Positions 7,332 to 15,700 of a stretch of DNA of 35,849 nt are shown piece after piece. The position numbers and the translations under genes are program-made. This stretch comes from CAZYTO01 sp964650405 (lineage in GTDB: Bacteria > Acidobacteriota > Thermoanaerobaculia > Gp7-AA8): positions 1 to 35,849 of the forward strand of contig CAZYTO010000017.1 in NCBI GenBank assembly GCA_964650405.1, written 5' to 3'. The notes under the pieces are model-generated. The model did not search any database, was not told where the DNA came from, and worked only from the letters and a program-made list of their open reading frames with translations. Each line of letters begins with the position of its first letter. The first letter of the stretch is position 1.

Positions 7332-8459
7332 TCACGCCGTCCGCGCCGCGGCGCGGCGCGCGTACATGACGTTGTCGGCTTCGAGCATGGCCTGGTCGAG
7401 GGGGCAGCGGGCGTCGAACTCGGCGGCACCCCAGGAGAAGCAGACGACGGTGCCGTCGTCGCAGGGCACGCCGGCGCCGAGGTTGCCGAGGCGGCGCTCT
7501 ACTAGCTCGAGATTCGAGCCGGGGACGATGACCAGGAACTCGTCGCCGCCCCAGCGGAAGAGGAGGTCGTCGGCGCGGATGCGGGTGCGCACGGCGTTGG
7601 CCACGGCCCGGATGGCGGCGTCGCCGGCGGCGTGGCCGGAGACGTCGTTGATCTGCTTGAGGTTGTCGACGTCGATCATGATCACCACGCCCTTCATGCC
7701 GTGGGGCATGGCATGGAAGGCATGGCGGGTGAGGGCGTCGGTGAGCGGGTCGATCTTCAGCTTCACTTCGAGCTGGTCGCGGGCGATCTGCAGGGCCTGC
7801 ACGGCGTCGCTCAGCTCGCGGCGTGCCTCCTCCGAGGCCACGATGACCATACCGAAACCCAGAAGCGTAGCGATGAGCAGGTCGAGCAGCGGCGAATACG
7901 ACAGCCAGTCGATGAGCGCGCTGTAAGCGAAGAGGGGGACGTAGAGCGCGTAGGTCGTGGCCATGAGGACGAGCGCGAGACGCATGGTCTGCCAGCCCGT
8001 CGTGCGGCGGGTATCGCGGCCGAGGGCCAGGAAGGAGGCCAGTGCGCCGAACGAGACGATGCCTGCTTCGAACGTGAAGAGGTCGTTGAAGACGCGCGCG
8101 AACGGCAGGGAGAGCGCCGCCAGCACGATGGCCGACGGCAGCAGGTAGGCGAAGCGCTTGATGTTGAAGTACGAATCGGTGAGGCCGCGGCAGCCGGCAT
8201 AGAGCAGCACCATGAACGTCCACTGCGCCAGGAGGTAGACGATCCAGAGCTCGCGGTGACCGGTGGTGATGAAGACGCGCACCGAGGCGATGGCCACCGA
8301 CATGGCCAGCCACCCCCACGCCCAGTCCCGCACGGACGGAGAGTCGAAATTCCTCCCGATCTGCCGCAGCATGAACGCGAGCAGCAGAGCACCGATGGCC
8401 TGAAAGGTCACCGCAACGGCGGAGAAATCCACAGTGGACACGAGCGGACCCTGCGTCAA
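7332..8459 (-). CDS. Membrane diguanylate cyclase (GGDEF)
   Basis: 375 residues. About six membrane segments cover residues 12-205, then a short coiled linker (210-233) and a GGDEF domain. IDPLTDALTRHAF opens the domain, MIDVDNLKQINDVSGH carries the metal Asp, RWGGDEF (active loop 304-308) is intact, and RADD at 295-298 is the product-inhibition I-site. It should make c-di-GMP from GTP in response to a signal sensed in the membrane part. The N-terminal part is a 7TM/MASE-like sensor that I cannot assign. The start is a TTG, the first available; a GTG seven codons on is an alternative. A 15-bp palindrome abuts the start. Confidence 0.88.
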   Translation of the reverse strand: MTQGPLVSTVDFSAVAVTFQAIGALLLAFMLRQIGRNFDSPSVRDWAWGWLAMSVAIASVRVFITTGHRELWIVYLLAQWTFMVLLYAGCRGLTDSYFNIKRFAYLLPSAIVLAALSLPFARVFNDLFTFEAGIVSFGALASFLALGRDTRRTTGWQTMRLALVLMATTYALYVPLFAYSALIDWLSYSPLLDLLIATLLGFGMVIVASEEARRELSDAVQALQIARDQLEVKLKIDPLTDALTRHAFHAMPHGMKGVVIMIDVDNLKQINDVSGHAAGDAAIRAVANAVRTRIRADDLLFRWGGDEFLVIVPGSNLELVERRLGNLGAGVPCDDGTVVCFSWGAAEFDARCPLDQAMLEADNVMYARRAAARTA

Positions 8460-8474
8460 CTGTACCTGGTACAG
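8460..8474. promoter_or_regulatory. 15-bp perfect palindrome, operator candidate
   Basis: CTGTACC-T-GGTACAG (7+1+7) lies directly before the cyclase start codon in the 149-bp divergent gap. Its length and symmetry suit a dimeric repressor. A regulator is not identifiable here. Confidence 0.4.
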
Positions 8475-8595
8475 GCAAATGGTAACGTGAACTGCGTCAC
8501 GAAATCAGCCGTTCCGGGCGAAGGGTGGTTCGTTCCGGATACGCTACCTGGCACCGGTTTCGGGCGGCGCCGGCCGCCGGCGCCGCCCTTCGATG

Positions 8596-8601
8596 TAAGC
8601 T
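8596..8601 (+). promoter_or_regulatory. -10 TAAGCT, leaderless geometry
   Basis: TAAGCT lies 7 bp before the ATG at 8609. There is no Shine-Dalgarno in GCGGCTC. No clear -35. Confidence 0.35.
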
Positions 8602-8608
8602 GCGGCTC

Positions 8609-8992
8609 ATGTACTGCCCCGAGTGCGAATCCGAATACCGTGAGGGAATCACCACCTGCTCCGACTGCGACATCACGCTCGTGGAGAGCCTGGAAGAGCA
8701 GGTCGACTCGAGTGACGTCCTGCATCCGCTGGTCGAGTTGCGCAGTCCAGCCGTGCTCGGCGAGCTGCTGGACCGGCTGGAGAAGGCGGCTGTCCCGTAC
8801 GTTCTGACGGCGGGGACGGCGCTGCTGCTCGTCGATCACCCGGAAGAGCCGCTGGAGGAGCCAGCGATGTGGGAGGCGCGCGTGGCCGTCCATGCGCCCC
8901 GCGCCGATCGTGCCCGGCGGATCCTCCAGGACGTGCTCACCCGGACCACCCAGTCGCGCTCACTCGCCGACGAAGTCGACGATCTCGCCTAA
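8609..8992 (+). CDS. Zinc-ribbon DUF2007-like small protein
   Basis: 127 residues. The N-terminus MYCPECESEYREGITTCSDC is a compact CxxC-x13-CxxC zinc ribbon, common before DUF2007 (putative signal-transducing) domains. The rest alternates strands and helices: VELRSPAVLGELLDRLEKAA, VPYVLTAG, ARVAVHAPRADRARRILQDV. This ferredoxin-like alpha/beta pattern fits DUF2007. The frame is open 28 codons upstream, but ATG 8609 begins at the ribbon and sits 7 bp after TAAGCT. The last 33 bp overlap the convergent gene 8960-9265. Function unknown. Confidence 0.8.
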   Translation: MYCPECESEYREGITTCSDCDITLVESLEEQVDSSDVLHPLVELRSPAVLGELLDRLEKAAVPYVLTAGTALLLVDHPEEPLEEPAMWEARVAVHAPRADRARRILQDVLTRTTQSRSLADEVDDLA

Positions 8993-9265
8993 CGTGAAGC
9001 CGGTCACCCCGATGGGGACGTCCTTCCCCTCGTTGGGCGGACCGCCTTTCCGGCGGCTGGCCTCGATCTTTGCCTCGCCCTCGGCGGGAACGGCCAGCTC
9101 CTTGGCGATCTGCGCCCGCGCCGAGGCAAGGTACACGCGCACTCCCTTCTCCGCGTAGATCTGGGCGATCTGCAACGCCTCGGCATCGATGACGATGTAG
9201 TCGTCGATCCTGGTGGAGTAGACGGCGAACTTCCCGTTGGCCTGCTTTTCGATGCGCCACGCCAT
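8960..9265 (-). CDS. Conserved-looking small protein of unknown function
   Basis: 101 residues: MAWRIEKQANGKFAVYSTRI, then DDYIVIDAEALQIAQIYAEKG and VRVYLASARAQIAKELAVPA, a charged linker, and GVTGFTLGEIVDFVGE. The first half looks like an alpha/beta fold. I do not recognise the family. The start is ATG 9265 because TACAAT lies exactly 7 bp upstream; the longer open frame would run into the octamer repeat block. The 3' end overlaps the convergent zinc-ribbon gene by 33 bp, so the two messages are complementary there. Confidence 0.65.
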   Translation of the reverse strand: MAWRIEKQANGKFAVYSTRIDDYIVIDAEALQIAQIYAEKGVRVYLASARAQIAKELAVPAEGEAKIEASRRKGGPPNEGKDVPIGVTGFTLGEIVDFVGE

Positions 9266-9272
9266 GAGGGGC

Positions 9273-9278
9273 ATTGTA
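9273..9278 (-). promoter_or_regulatory. -10 TACAAT, leaderless geometry
   Basis: TACAAT on the minus strand, 7 bp before ATG 9265; the gap (GCCCCTC) has no ribosome site. Confidence 0.5.
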
Positions 9279-9320
9279 CGGTGCGCGCTCTTGGCGGGTG
9301 GCATGGTGGAGCGATCACCC

Positions 9321-9426
9321 AAGGCTGGAAGGTTGGAAGGTTGGAAGGCTGAAAGGAACACCATCGCGCTAGGCGAAGGGCGTTTCAACTTTCAGCCATC
9401 CAACCTTCAGCCTTTTCAGCCTTCCT
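9321..9426. repeat. Octamer repeats in opposed arms (GGCTGGAA)
   Basis: The left arm (9321-9356) has units GGCTGGAA, GGTTGGAA, GGTTGGAA, GGCTGAAA. The right arm (9386-9426) has the reverse-complement units TTCAGCCA, TCCAACCT, TTCAGCCT. The arms pair over about 33 bp around a 29-bp loop. The block ends just before the TonB receptor stop. The same unit is found at 34832-34860. Confidence 0.88.
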
Positions 9427-9437
9427 CAGGTCCGCGG

Positions 9438-11312
9438 TCACCGCGCCAGCGTGTACCGCATCCCCACCCGTACCGCCCGGGGCTGGGCGAGAGTGATGAC
9501 AGGCGTGGCGCTGGCTTCGACGCGGGCGTTGAAGAGGTTCTCCACGGCGGCGATGACGTCGAGGTTACGGACGACGTTGCGGGAGGCGAAGAGGTCCGTG
9601 GCGAAAGCGGAGCGAAGGGGAAATTGATTGAGGTCGTCGTCGAACTGGCGCGACGACCAGCGCGACTGCAGGCCGAAGGTCATGCCGCCCGACCGTTGTG
9701 CGAGCTGGAGCGTGGCCTGGTGGCGCGGCACCTGCGGCGTTCGGGCGCCGGAGGAGAGGGTGGCATCGGCGAACAGATAGCCGGCCGTGAGCGTCGTCGC
9801 ACAGGTCACGTGCGACCACTCGACCTCGGCGCCGCGCGAACGGCTGCTGCCGAAGTTCTGCCGCCGCCGCGTGATGAGTGCCGGCGTGGTGGCCAGGGTG
9901 ACGTTCGCGATCGTATCGGCGATGCGCATGGCGAAGAACGTCACCCGCAGGTCGCGGTCGCGCGCCCCAACTTCGAAGCCGGTCAGCCGCTCCGGACCGA
10001 GCTGCGCGTTCGGCTGCGTGACCACGTTCCCCACCCGGAAGCCGCGATAGAGCTCGTTGAGTGAGGGCGCGCGGAAGCACGAATAGGCCGAGGCGGACAA
10101 CGAGCGCCGCGGTGCCAGTTCGTAGAGTGCCGTGACCCGCGGGGACCAGGCCCTGTCGCGCCGCGACGGGAGCGGCGCCCCGCTCTGCTCGGCGTCGAAG
10201 TTGCGCCAGCCGTCGTACCGGCCGCCCCCGGTGATGGTGAGACGGTCCCGCTGCCAGAGCAGCATGGCCCTCAGGGCCGTCGAGCGCTGATGCCCGCCGG
10301 CCGTGGTCAGCGCCGTCGCCGTCCGCTCATGGCTCGTTCCTTCGACGTCGCGCACGTCGCCGCCGAGGTGCACGAGCGTGCTGCCGAACGTGCGGCGCCA
10401 GTCGAGCGAGCCGCCGCTGGAGCGCGAGGGCACGCGCTGGTCGACCGTCAGGCGCTCGCTGGCGCGGCCGATGGCGATGGACGAGAACGTCTGGTGATAC
10501 CGCTGCTCGAGGACGTAGCCCCGCAAGGCGAGAGACGAGGCGTCGATCCCGGCCGCGAGCTGGCGCAGGTGCGTGTCGTTGACGGTCAGCGGCGTCCCAT
10601 TGCCGCGCGTCTCGTCGTAGGCCATGGCCCGGAGAAACGCGGCGTCCTTGCGCACGGTGGCATCGAGTGACGTATGCCGCGACGTCGCGGCGACGTCCAC
10701 GGCCCCGCGCTGGGACGGTTGGGTGAGGATGTAGCCATCGGTGTCGAAGAGATCTGCGGCGACGCTCACGTGCGGCACGGCCGCGAAGAGCGACGTCGTG
10801 CGCATCCCCTGCGAGCCGCGGCTGGCATCGAGCTGGACGTCGCCGGCGCCGATGCTGGTCCGGTCGCGCCGGACGAAGTCGATCACACCGCCCATGGCGG
10901 AGCTGCCATACAGATCCGAGACGCCTCCGCGCAGTACTTCGACGCGCTCGAGCGCGGCCTCCGGCACGCGGCCCCAGTACACCCAGCCGCCGAACGGGTC
11001 ATTGAGCGGGATGCCGTCGTCCAGCACGAGGGCCCGGCTGGCACCGCTGGCGCCGATGCCGCGCAGAGAGACTCCCTGCGACGTCGGATTGGCCGCGCGG
11101 CTGTCCGTCCTCCGGAAGAGCGTGAAGCCCGGTACCTGCCGCAGCGCGTCGTCCACCGCAGGCGCCGCGCTGTTCTGCACGGCGGTGCGGGAGACGACGT
11201 TGACGTCCTCCGCCGTGTCGCCGAGCGGTCCGGGTGGATGGGCGGTGACGACGATGGAGTCCGTCGCCGGCGGCGCCGCCAGGAGGGCCAGCAGAGTCAC
11301 GATGGCGAGCAT
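9438..11312 (-). CDS. TonB-dependent outer-membrane receptor
   Basis: 624 residues. A signal peptide (LAIVTLLALLAAPPA) is followed by a TonB-box-like DSIVVTA at about 18-24, a plug domain (DALRQVPGFTLFRR, GVSLRGIGASGASRALVLDD, RVEVLRGGVSDLYGSSAMGG) and a 22-strand-type barrel to the end (GMRYTLAR). The ligand could be a siderophore, cobalamin or another TonB substrate; no cobalamin-riboswitch conserved box is visible upstream, so vitamin B12 has no support. The family length of 600-700 is met. Its promoter is the leaderless GAGAAT at 11320-11325. It is divergent from the flavoprotein across a hairpin-forming repeat. Confidence 0.93.
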   Translation of the reverse strand: MLAIVTLLALLAAPPATDSIVVTAHPPGPLGDTAEDVNVVSRTAVQNSAAPAVDDALRQVPGFTLFRRTDSRAANPTSQGVSLRGIGASGASRALVLDDGIPLNDPFGGWVYWGRVPEAALERVEVLRGGVSDLYGSSAMGGVIDFVRRDRTSIGAGDVQLDASRGSQGMRTTSLFAAVPHVSVAADLFDTDGYILTQPSQRGAVDVAATSRHTSLDATVRKDAAFLRAMAYDETRGNGTPLTVNDTHLRQLAAGIDASSLALRGYVLEQRYHQTFSSIAIGRASERLTVDQRVPSRSSGGSLDWRRTFGSTLVHLGGDVRDVEGTSHERTATALTTAGGHQRSTALRAMLLWQRDRLTITGGGRYDGWRNFDAEQSGAPLPSRRDRAWSPRVTALYELAPRRSLSASAYSCFRAPSLNELYRGFRVGNVVTQPNAQLGPERLTGFEVGARDRDLRVTFFAMRIADTIANVTLATTPALITRRRQNFGSSRSRGAEVEWSHVTCATTLTAGYLFADATLSSGARTPQVPRHQATLQLAQRSGGMTFGLQSRWSSRQFDDDLNQFPLRSAFATDLFASRNVVRNLDVIAAVENLFNARVEASATPVITLAQPRAVRVGMRYTLAR

Positions 11313-11319
11313 GGCGCGG

Positions 11320-11325
11320 ATTCTC
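11320..11325 (-). promoter_or_regulatory. -10 GAGAAT, leaderless geometry
   Basis: GAGAAT on the minus strand, 7 bp before ATG 11312; the gap CCGCGCC has no ribosome site. Confidence 0.35.
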
Positions 11326-11360
11326 TACCGAATCGCCATCGGGCGGCGGTGACGAAAAGC

Positions 11361-11506
11361 GAGTGCCGAGTGCGGAGTGCCGAGTGCCGAGTGCCGAGTG
11401 CCGAGCCCTGAGGGGATTGCACTCGGCACCCGAACTCTGTTTCCCGTTTCGAGCGCCGAGCCCTGAGGCGATCGCCCTCGGCGCTCGGCACTCCGCACTC
11501 GGCACT
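11361..11506. repeat. GAGTGCC heptamer array and two hairpin copies
   Basis: Seven GAGTGCC/GAGTGCG units (11361-11410) run into GAGCCCTGAGGGGATTGCACTCGGC and, about 60 bp on, a second copy GAGCCCTGAGGCGATCGCCCTCGGC followed by reverse-complement units GGCACTC/CGCACTC. Each copy folds on itself (GTGCCGAG with CTCGGCAC). TTTCCCGTT follows both copies, so a unit of about 70 bp was duplicated. It lies exactly between two divergent promoters. Confidence 0.88.
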
Positions 11507-11525
11507 TCGTTTCCCGTTCCGTCTC

Positions 11526-11554
11526 TTGACAGTTGTTGCTTTACGACGCAAAGT
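11526..11554 (+). promoter_or_regulatory. Promoter TTGACA-17-CAAAGT, leaderless geometry
   Basis: A perfect TTGACA (11526-11531), a 17-bp spacer and CAAAGT (11549-11554) place the transcript start at about the ATG 11562 (7 bp after the -10). The -10 is poor but the -35 is the best in the window. No ribosome site. Confidence 0.45.
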
Positions 11555-11561
11555 AGTTGCC

Positions 11562-12707
11562 ATGAACACCAGATTCGACGTGGCCGTGGCCGGCGCGGGG
11601 CTGGCCGGCCTGCAGGTCGCCCGCCGGCTGGCGGCGCGGGGGCTGTCCGTGGCCCTCCTCGACCGCAAGACGTCGCTCACCGACGGCATCCACACCACGG
11701 GCATCTTCGTCCGCAAGACGTGGGAAGACTTCCCTCTTCCCGACGAGCAGCTCGGCAAGGCCATCCGCGACGTGGTTCTCTACTCGCCGCGGCGCCGGGC
11801 CATGCGGCTGGAAGCGGATCACGACGAGTTCCGCGTGGGGCGGATGAGCTGGATCTATCTCTACCTTCTCGAGCAGTGCAGCCGGGCGGGCGTGCACTGG
11901 CTGCCGTCCTCGCGCCTCCTGGAGATCGACGGCGGCGTTGACGGCCAGACGCTCCTCCTCGACCGCGCCGGACGGCGTGAGCGGATCCATGCGCGTTACG
12001 TCGTCGGTGCCGACGGCGCCCGTTCGCTGGTGGCCCGGCAGCTCGGCCTCGATGCGAACCGCGAGATGCTCGTGGGCATTGAAGAGGTCGTGCCGAGCCG
12101 TGGGGGCAAGCCGGTGATGCACTGCTTCCTCGATCCCCGCCTCGCGCCGGGCTACATCGCCTGGATCGTCGACGACGGCGAGGAAGCCCACGTCGGCGTG
12201 GCGGGGTACCGCAAGGGCTGGGACCCGAATACCGCGCTCCGCCTCTTCCGCGCCGAGGTGGAGCCGATGGCGGCGGGGCGGGTGGTGGAGCGGCGCGGCG
12301 GGCTCATTCCCGTGGGAGGAATGCTGCGCCGGATCGCGAGCACGCGCGGGCTCCTGGTTGGCGACGCGGCAGGGGCCGTGTCGCCGCTTACGGCCGGAGG
12401 GCTCGACGGCGCGATGCGGCTCTCGTCCCTGGCCGCCGACGTGATCGTCGACTACTTCGCGCACGGCGACCCGGCGGCCCTGCGCACCTACAGCGGCGAT
12501 CGGTTCCACGCACGCTTCCTGGCCCGGCGCTGGATGCGGCACGCCATCCGCGCCTTCGCCCAGCCGGCGGCCATGGAGCTGGCCTGCGCGCTCCTGCGCA
12601 CCCCGGCCCTCCGCGGGCTGGCGGCGCACGTCTTCTTCGCGCGGAGCTCATTTCCGGACGTCGAGCCCGGCACGCTGGCGCCCCAGAAGCTGCGGAGTGC
12701 CGGCTAG
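11562..12707 (+). CDS. FAD-dependent oxidoreductase, geranylgeranyl-reductase-like
   Basis: 381 residues. The N-terminal Rossmann motif VAGAGLAGLQVARRLAARG (GxGxxG) is followed by an acidic/basic strand end (LLDRK), and the second FAD motif GLLVGDAAGAVSPLTAGGLDGAM lies near residue 265. VVGADGARSLVARQLGLD (about 148-165) is the DG motif of the p-hydroxybenzoate-hydroxylase fold. This is the group of geranylgeranyl reductases and FixC-like dehydrogenases; the substrate (isoprenoid, quinone or halogenase-type aromatic) is not decided by sequence alone. The start ATG lies 7 bp downstream of a -10. It ends ten bases from the convergent giant protein gene. Confidence 0.88.
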   Translation: MNTRFDVAVAGAGLAGLQVARRLAARGLSVALLDRKTSLTDGIHTTGIFVRKTWEDFPLPDEQLGKAIRDVVLYSPRRRAMRLEADHDEFRVGRMSWIYLYLLEQCSRAGVHWLPSSRLLEIDGGVDGQTLLLDRAGRRERIHARYVVGADGARSLVARQLGLDANREMLVGIEEVVPSRGGKPVMHCFLDPRLAPGYIAWIVDDGEEAHVGVAGYRKGWDPNTALRLFRAEVEPMAAGRVVERRGGLIPVGGMLRRIASTRGLLVGDAAGAVSPLTAGGLDGAMRLSSLAADVIVDYFAHGDPAALRTYSGDRFHARFLARRWMRHAIRAFAQPAAMELACALLRTPALRGLAAHVFFARSSFPDVEPGTLAPQKLRSAG

Positions 12708-12717
12708 CGCCGCCGCC

Positions 12718-15700
12718 TCAATTCACCACGTCCACGAACGCTGTCTGTCCCGCCACCACTGTCACTGGATACGCTCCATGTGAGGTCTTTCCGTCGACGC
12801 TCGTGACCTCGGCCATATACGTCCCCGGCGCGATGCCGGTGAGAGAGGTTCGGTGGGCGATGTTCAGGAAGTCCGTGTGCTGCGGAACGCCGTTGACCAG
12901 CAGCCGCACACGGTAGTTCAGGTCGGTGCCGTGAAGGCGGAAGGTGATGGTCCCGCCGCGAGTCAGCGGGATCTGCAGATCCGACGAGGGAACGACGACG
13001 TTGACGGTGGCCGGTGCATAGCCGGGAGCGGAGGCATGAAGGGTGTATTGCCCATCGGGCAGCCAGAGCTGAACAGTGCCGTCGGCCGTGGCGTGGGCGT
13101 AACCCATCGAAGTCTTCGTCGCGGTGGCAACGGCCACGACGTCCCCGGTGACGGCGCTGCCGGTGGTGCTGTCGACGACGTGAGCCACGGTGGGCGTGAC
13201 GGCATCGAGGCTGATCTCGAGGTCGGGGCCCGGAACCGTGATGTCCTGCTGGCGGGCTGCATACTGAGGGCGCTGTGCATTGAGGTGGTAGGTTCCCTCG
13301 CGCAGGAGCTCGAGGACGAAGCGGCCGTCGGAGTCGGTCACGGCCTGACGGACGCTGGGCATGTCGGCGTTGGACACCGCCCGGAGCTGAATGGTGACTT
13401 CCGAAAGGCCCTGGTGGGTCTGCGCATTGAGCACGCGCCCGCGCAACGAGCTGCCGGTCAGATCGACGTCATGGGTCATCGACCCGGTGACGGTCAACTT
13501 CTCGGAGAACGTCGCGCTGTTGATCCCGTAGAGGCCGACGAACACGCGGTAATCGCCGGTCTGCAGACCGTTCACCTGGTAGCTGCCGTCGGGCGCGAGC
13601 GGCGAATTGCCGCTCTGCTCCCCGTGCATGCCGGTGAAGCTGATGCTGCCGCCCGTGACGGGATTGCCCTCGCGCGTGACCCGTCCCCGCACCGAGATGC
13701 CCTCCGCAAAGTCGATCTCGACGAACGGCGCCGTGCCGCTGGCCACCGTGACCTCTTTCGGCGCGCTGTGGCGCATCTGCGCCCCCATCTTCATGGCCGA
13801 GACCGAGACCGCGCCGTCCGGGACGCCGTTGACGGTGAAATTGCCGTCCGTGTCGACATTCGCATGCGCCGAACCGCCGCCGTAGCTGGCATTGACCGTG
13901 ACGATGCCGGTCTCCGCGCTCGAGAGGCCCACGACGTGGCCGCTGATGGATCCGCCGCGATCGAGCGTGACCAGGACGTTCCGCGCGGGATCGACGTCGT
14001 CGATCGTCGCCGAGACGTAGCCGTCCCGGTCGGCGCGCAGGGTCATGTGACCCTCGCCGAGTCCGGAGACGCTGAAATTGCCGTCGGCATCCGACACGGC
14101 CCCGCCGCGGATGGAACGGTCCTCGATGCCGTTGACCTGGATGCGCGCCGACTCGACGGGACGGCTGCTGCGATCGAGCACCCGCCCGCGGACTTCGCGG
14201 CCCTTGTCGAGCTCGAGGTCGGCACGCACGTCCTCGCCCGCCTTGGTCACCACCTGCTTGTTCTTCGGCAGGAGTCCGGACTTGCGCGCCTCCACGGTGC
14301 GCTCGCCGGCGTCGACGCCGTCGATCGTGTACTCGCCGTTCGCGTCGGTCGTCGCGCCCGGCTGGAAGCTCAGGTTCCGGTCGACGTACGCCGACACGTA
14401 CGCCTGGGCCACCGGCTCGCCGGCGGAGGTGACGCGCCCGACGATGCGGCCGCCGCGGTCCATCCGTACCTCGATGCCCGTGAGCGGCTTTCCCTCTTCG
14501 ACGGTAAGGCCGCTGAGCGTGGCCCGTACGAACCCCGCCGCCGTGACCCGCAGCTCGGTGCGGCCGGGCACGACCGGTACGGTGAACGAGCCGTCATCGC
14601 TGTGGATCTGGGACGGCGGCGAGGGCCGGTTGCTGCCCGCGTCACCGATCATGGTGATGACCTGAAAGTCGGTGACGGGCTGCCCGCCTGTCTTCTCCAT
14701 CACCCGTCCGGAGAGCGTCGAAGGCGTTGGAACGTGAACGAGCACGTTCCTGGCCGGCGCCGTCACAGCCACGGGGGTACTGTTCATCGGCGGATGGGTG
14801 TTCGGCGTGATGGCGGAAACGGAGGTGGGGCCCGCGGCCAGGCCCTTGAGCGTGAACGTCCCGTCGGCAGCCGACGTGGCAGTGCGCGAGGTGCTGCCGC
14901 GCGCCGACACGACCGCGCCCTCCACCGGCGTCCCGTCGTTGAGCGTGACCCGGCCGCTCACTTCGACGCCCCGGTCGACGGTAATCGTCAGCGGCGACGA
15001 GCGCGCCGTGAGCACCTGGCCGGAGAGGCGCTTCAAAGCGATCTCCTCGCCGTTCACGAGCAGGTCGTACTTTCCTTCCTCCAGCCGCTCGGTGAGCGTC
15101 CCGTCCGCTTTCGTGGAATGGCACTCTTCCGTGCCCTCCGTGCAGGGCAGCGGCGAGCGCTGTTCCGGCGGAACGTCGCCGGCGCGCATGACTTCGATCG
15201 TCGCGCCTGCCACCGGCTGCCGCTGGCCGTCGATCACCCGAAACGCCATCGGGAACCCCGCCGGCAGCACGACCGTGACGTTCTTCGCCTTTTCGGGCGC
15301 GAGCGGACCGAGGATGCCGGCGGCATACCCGCGGTGCACGGCCGTGAACTGCACGCCGCTGCCGCTGTCGGCGACACGGGCGGTGAACTGGCCGTTGACC
15401 GAGGTGACCACGCCGGCCCCCCGCGACCGCGATCCGTTCGCCATCGTGGTGACGGTCACGCGCGCACCCGGCACCGGCTTCTTGGACTCGTCCACGACCG
15501 TGCCGCGCAGCGCGATCAGTTCCGTCGCCGTGAGCACGCGCTCGGCCGAGGATGGTACGTCGAGGGGCAGGCGGACGATGTTGTAGCGGGGATGATTGCC
15601 GAAGAGAGAGTACCGTCCGGGCAGGAGACCGTCGAAGGAGAAGCGGCCCCTGGCGTCGCTCACGGACGACGGCGGCGCGTTGGAGTCGATCTCGTTCATG

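Noticed and set aside
9321..9426. CRISPR-like short repeats
   Set aside because: Units are 7-8 bp without unique spacers; there is no cas gene. They are tandem repeats.
11313..11561. Cobalamin riboswitch upstream of the TonB receptor
   Set aside because: The conserved B12-box pattern is not seen; the region is repeat and promoter.
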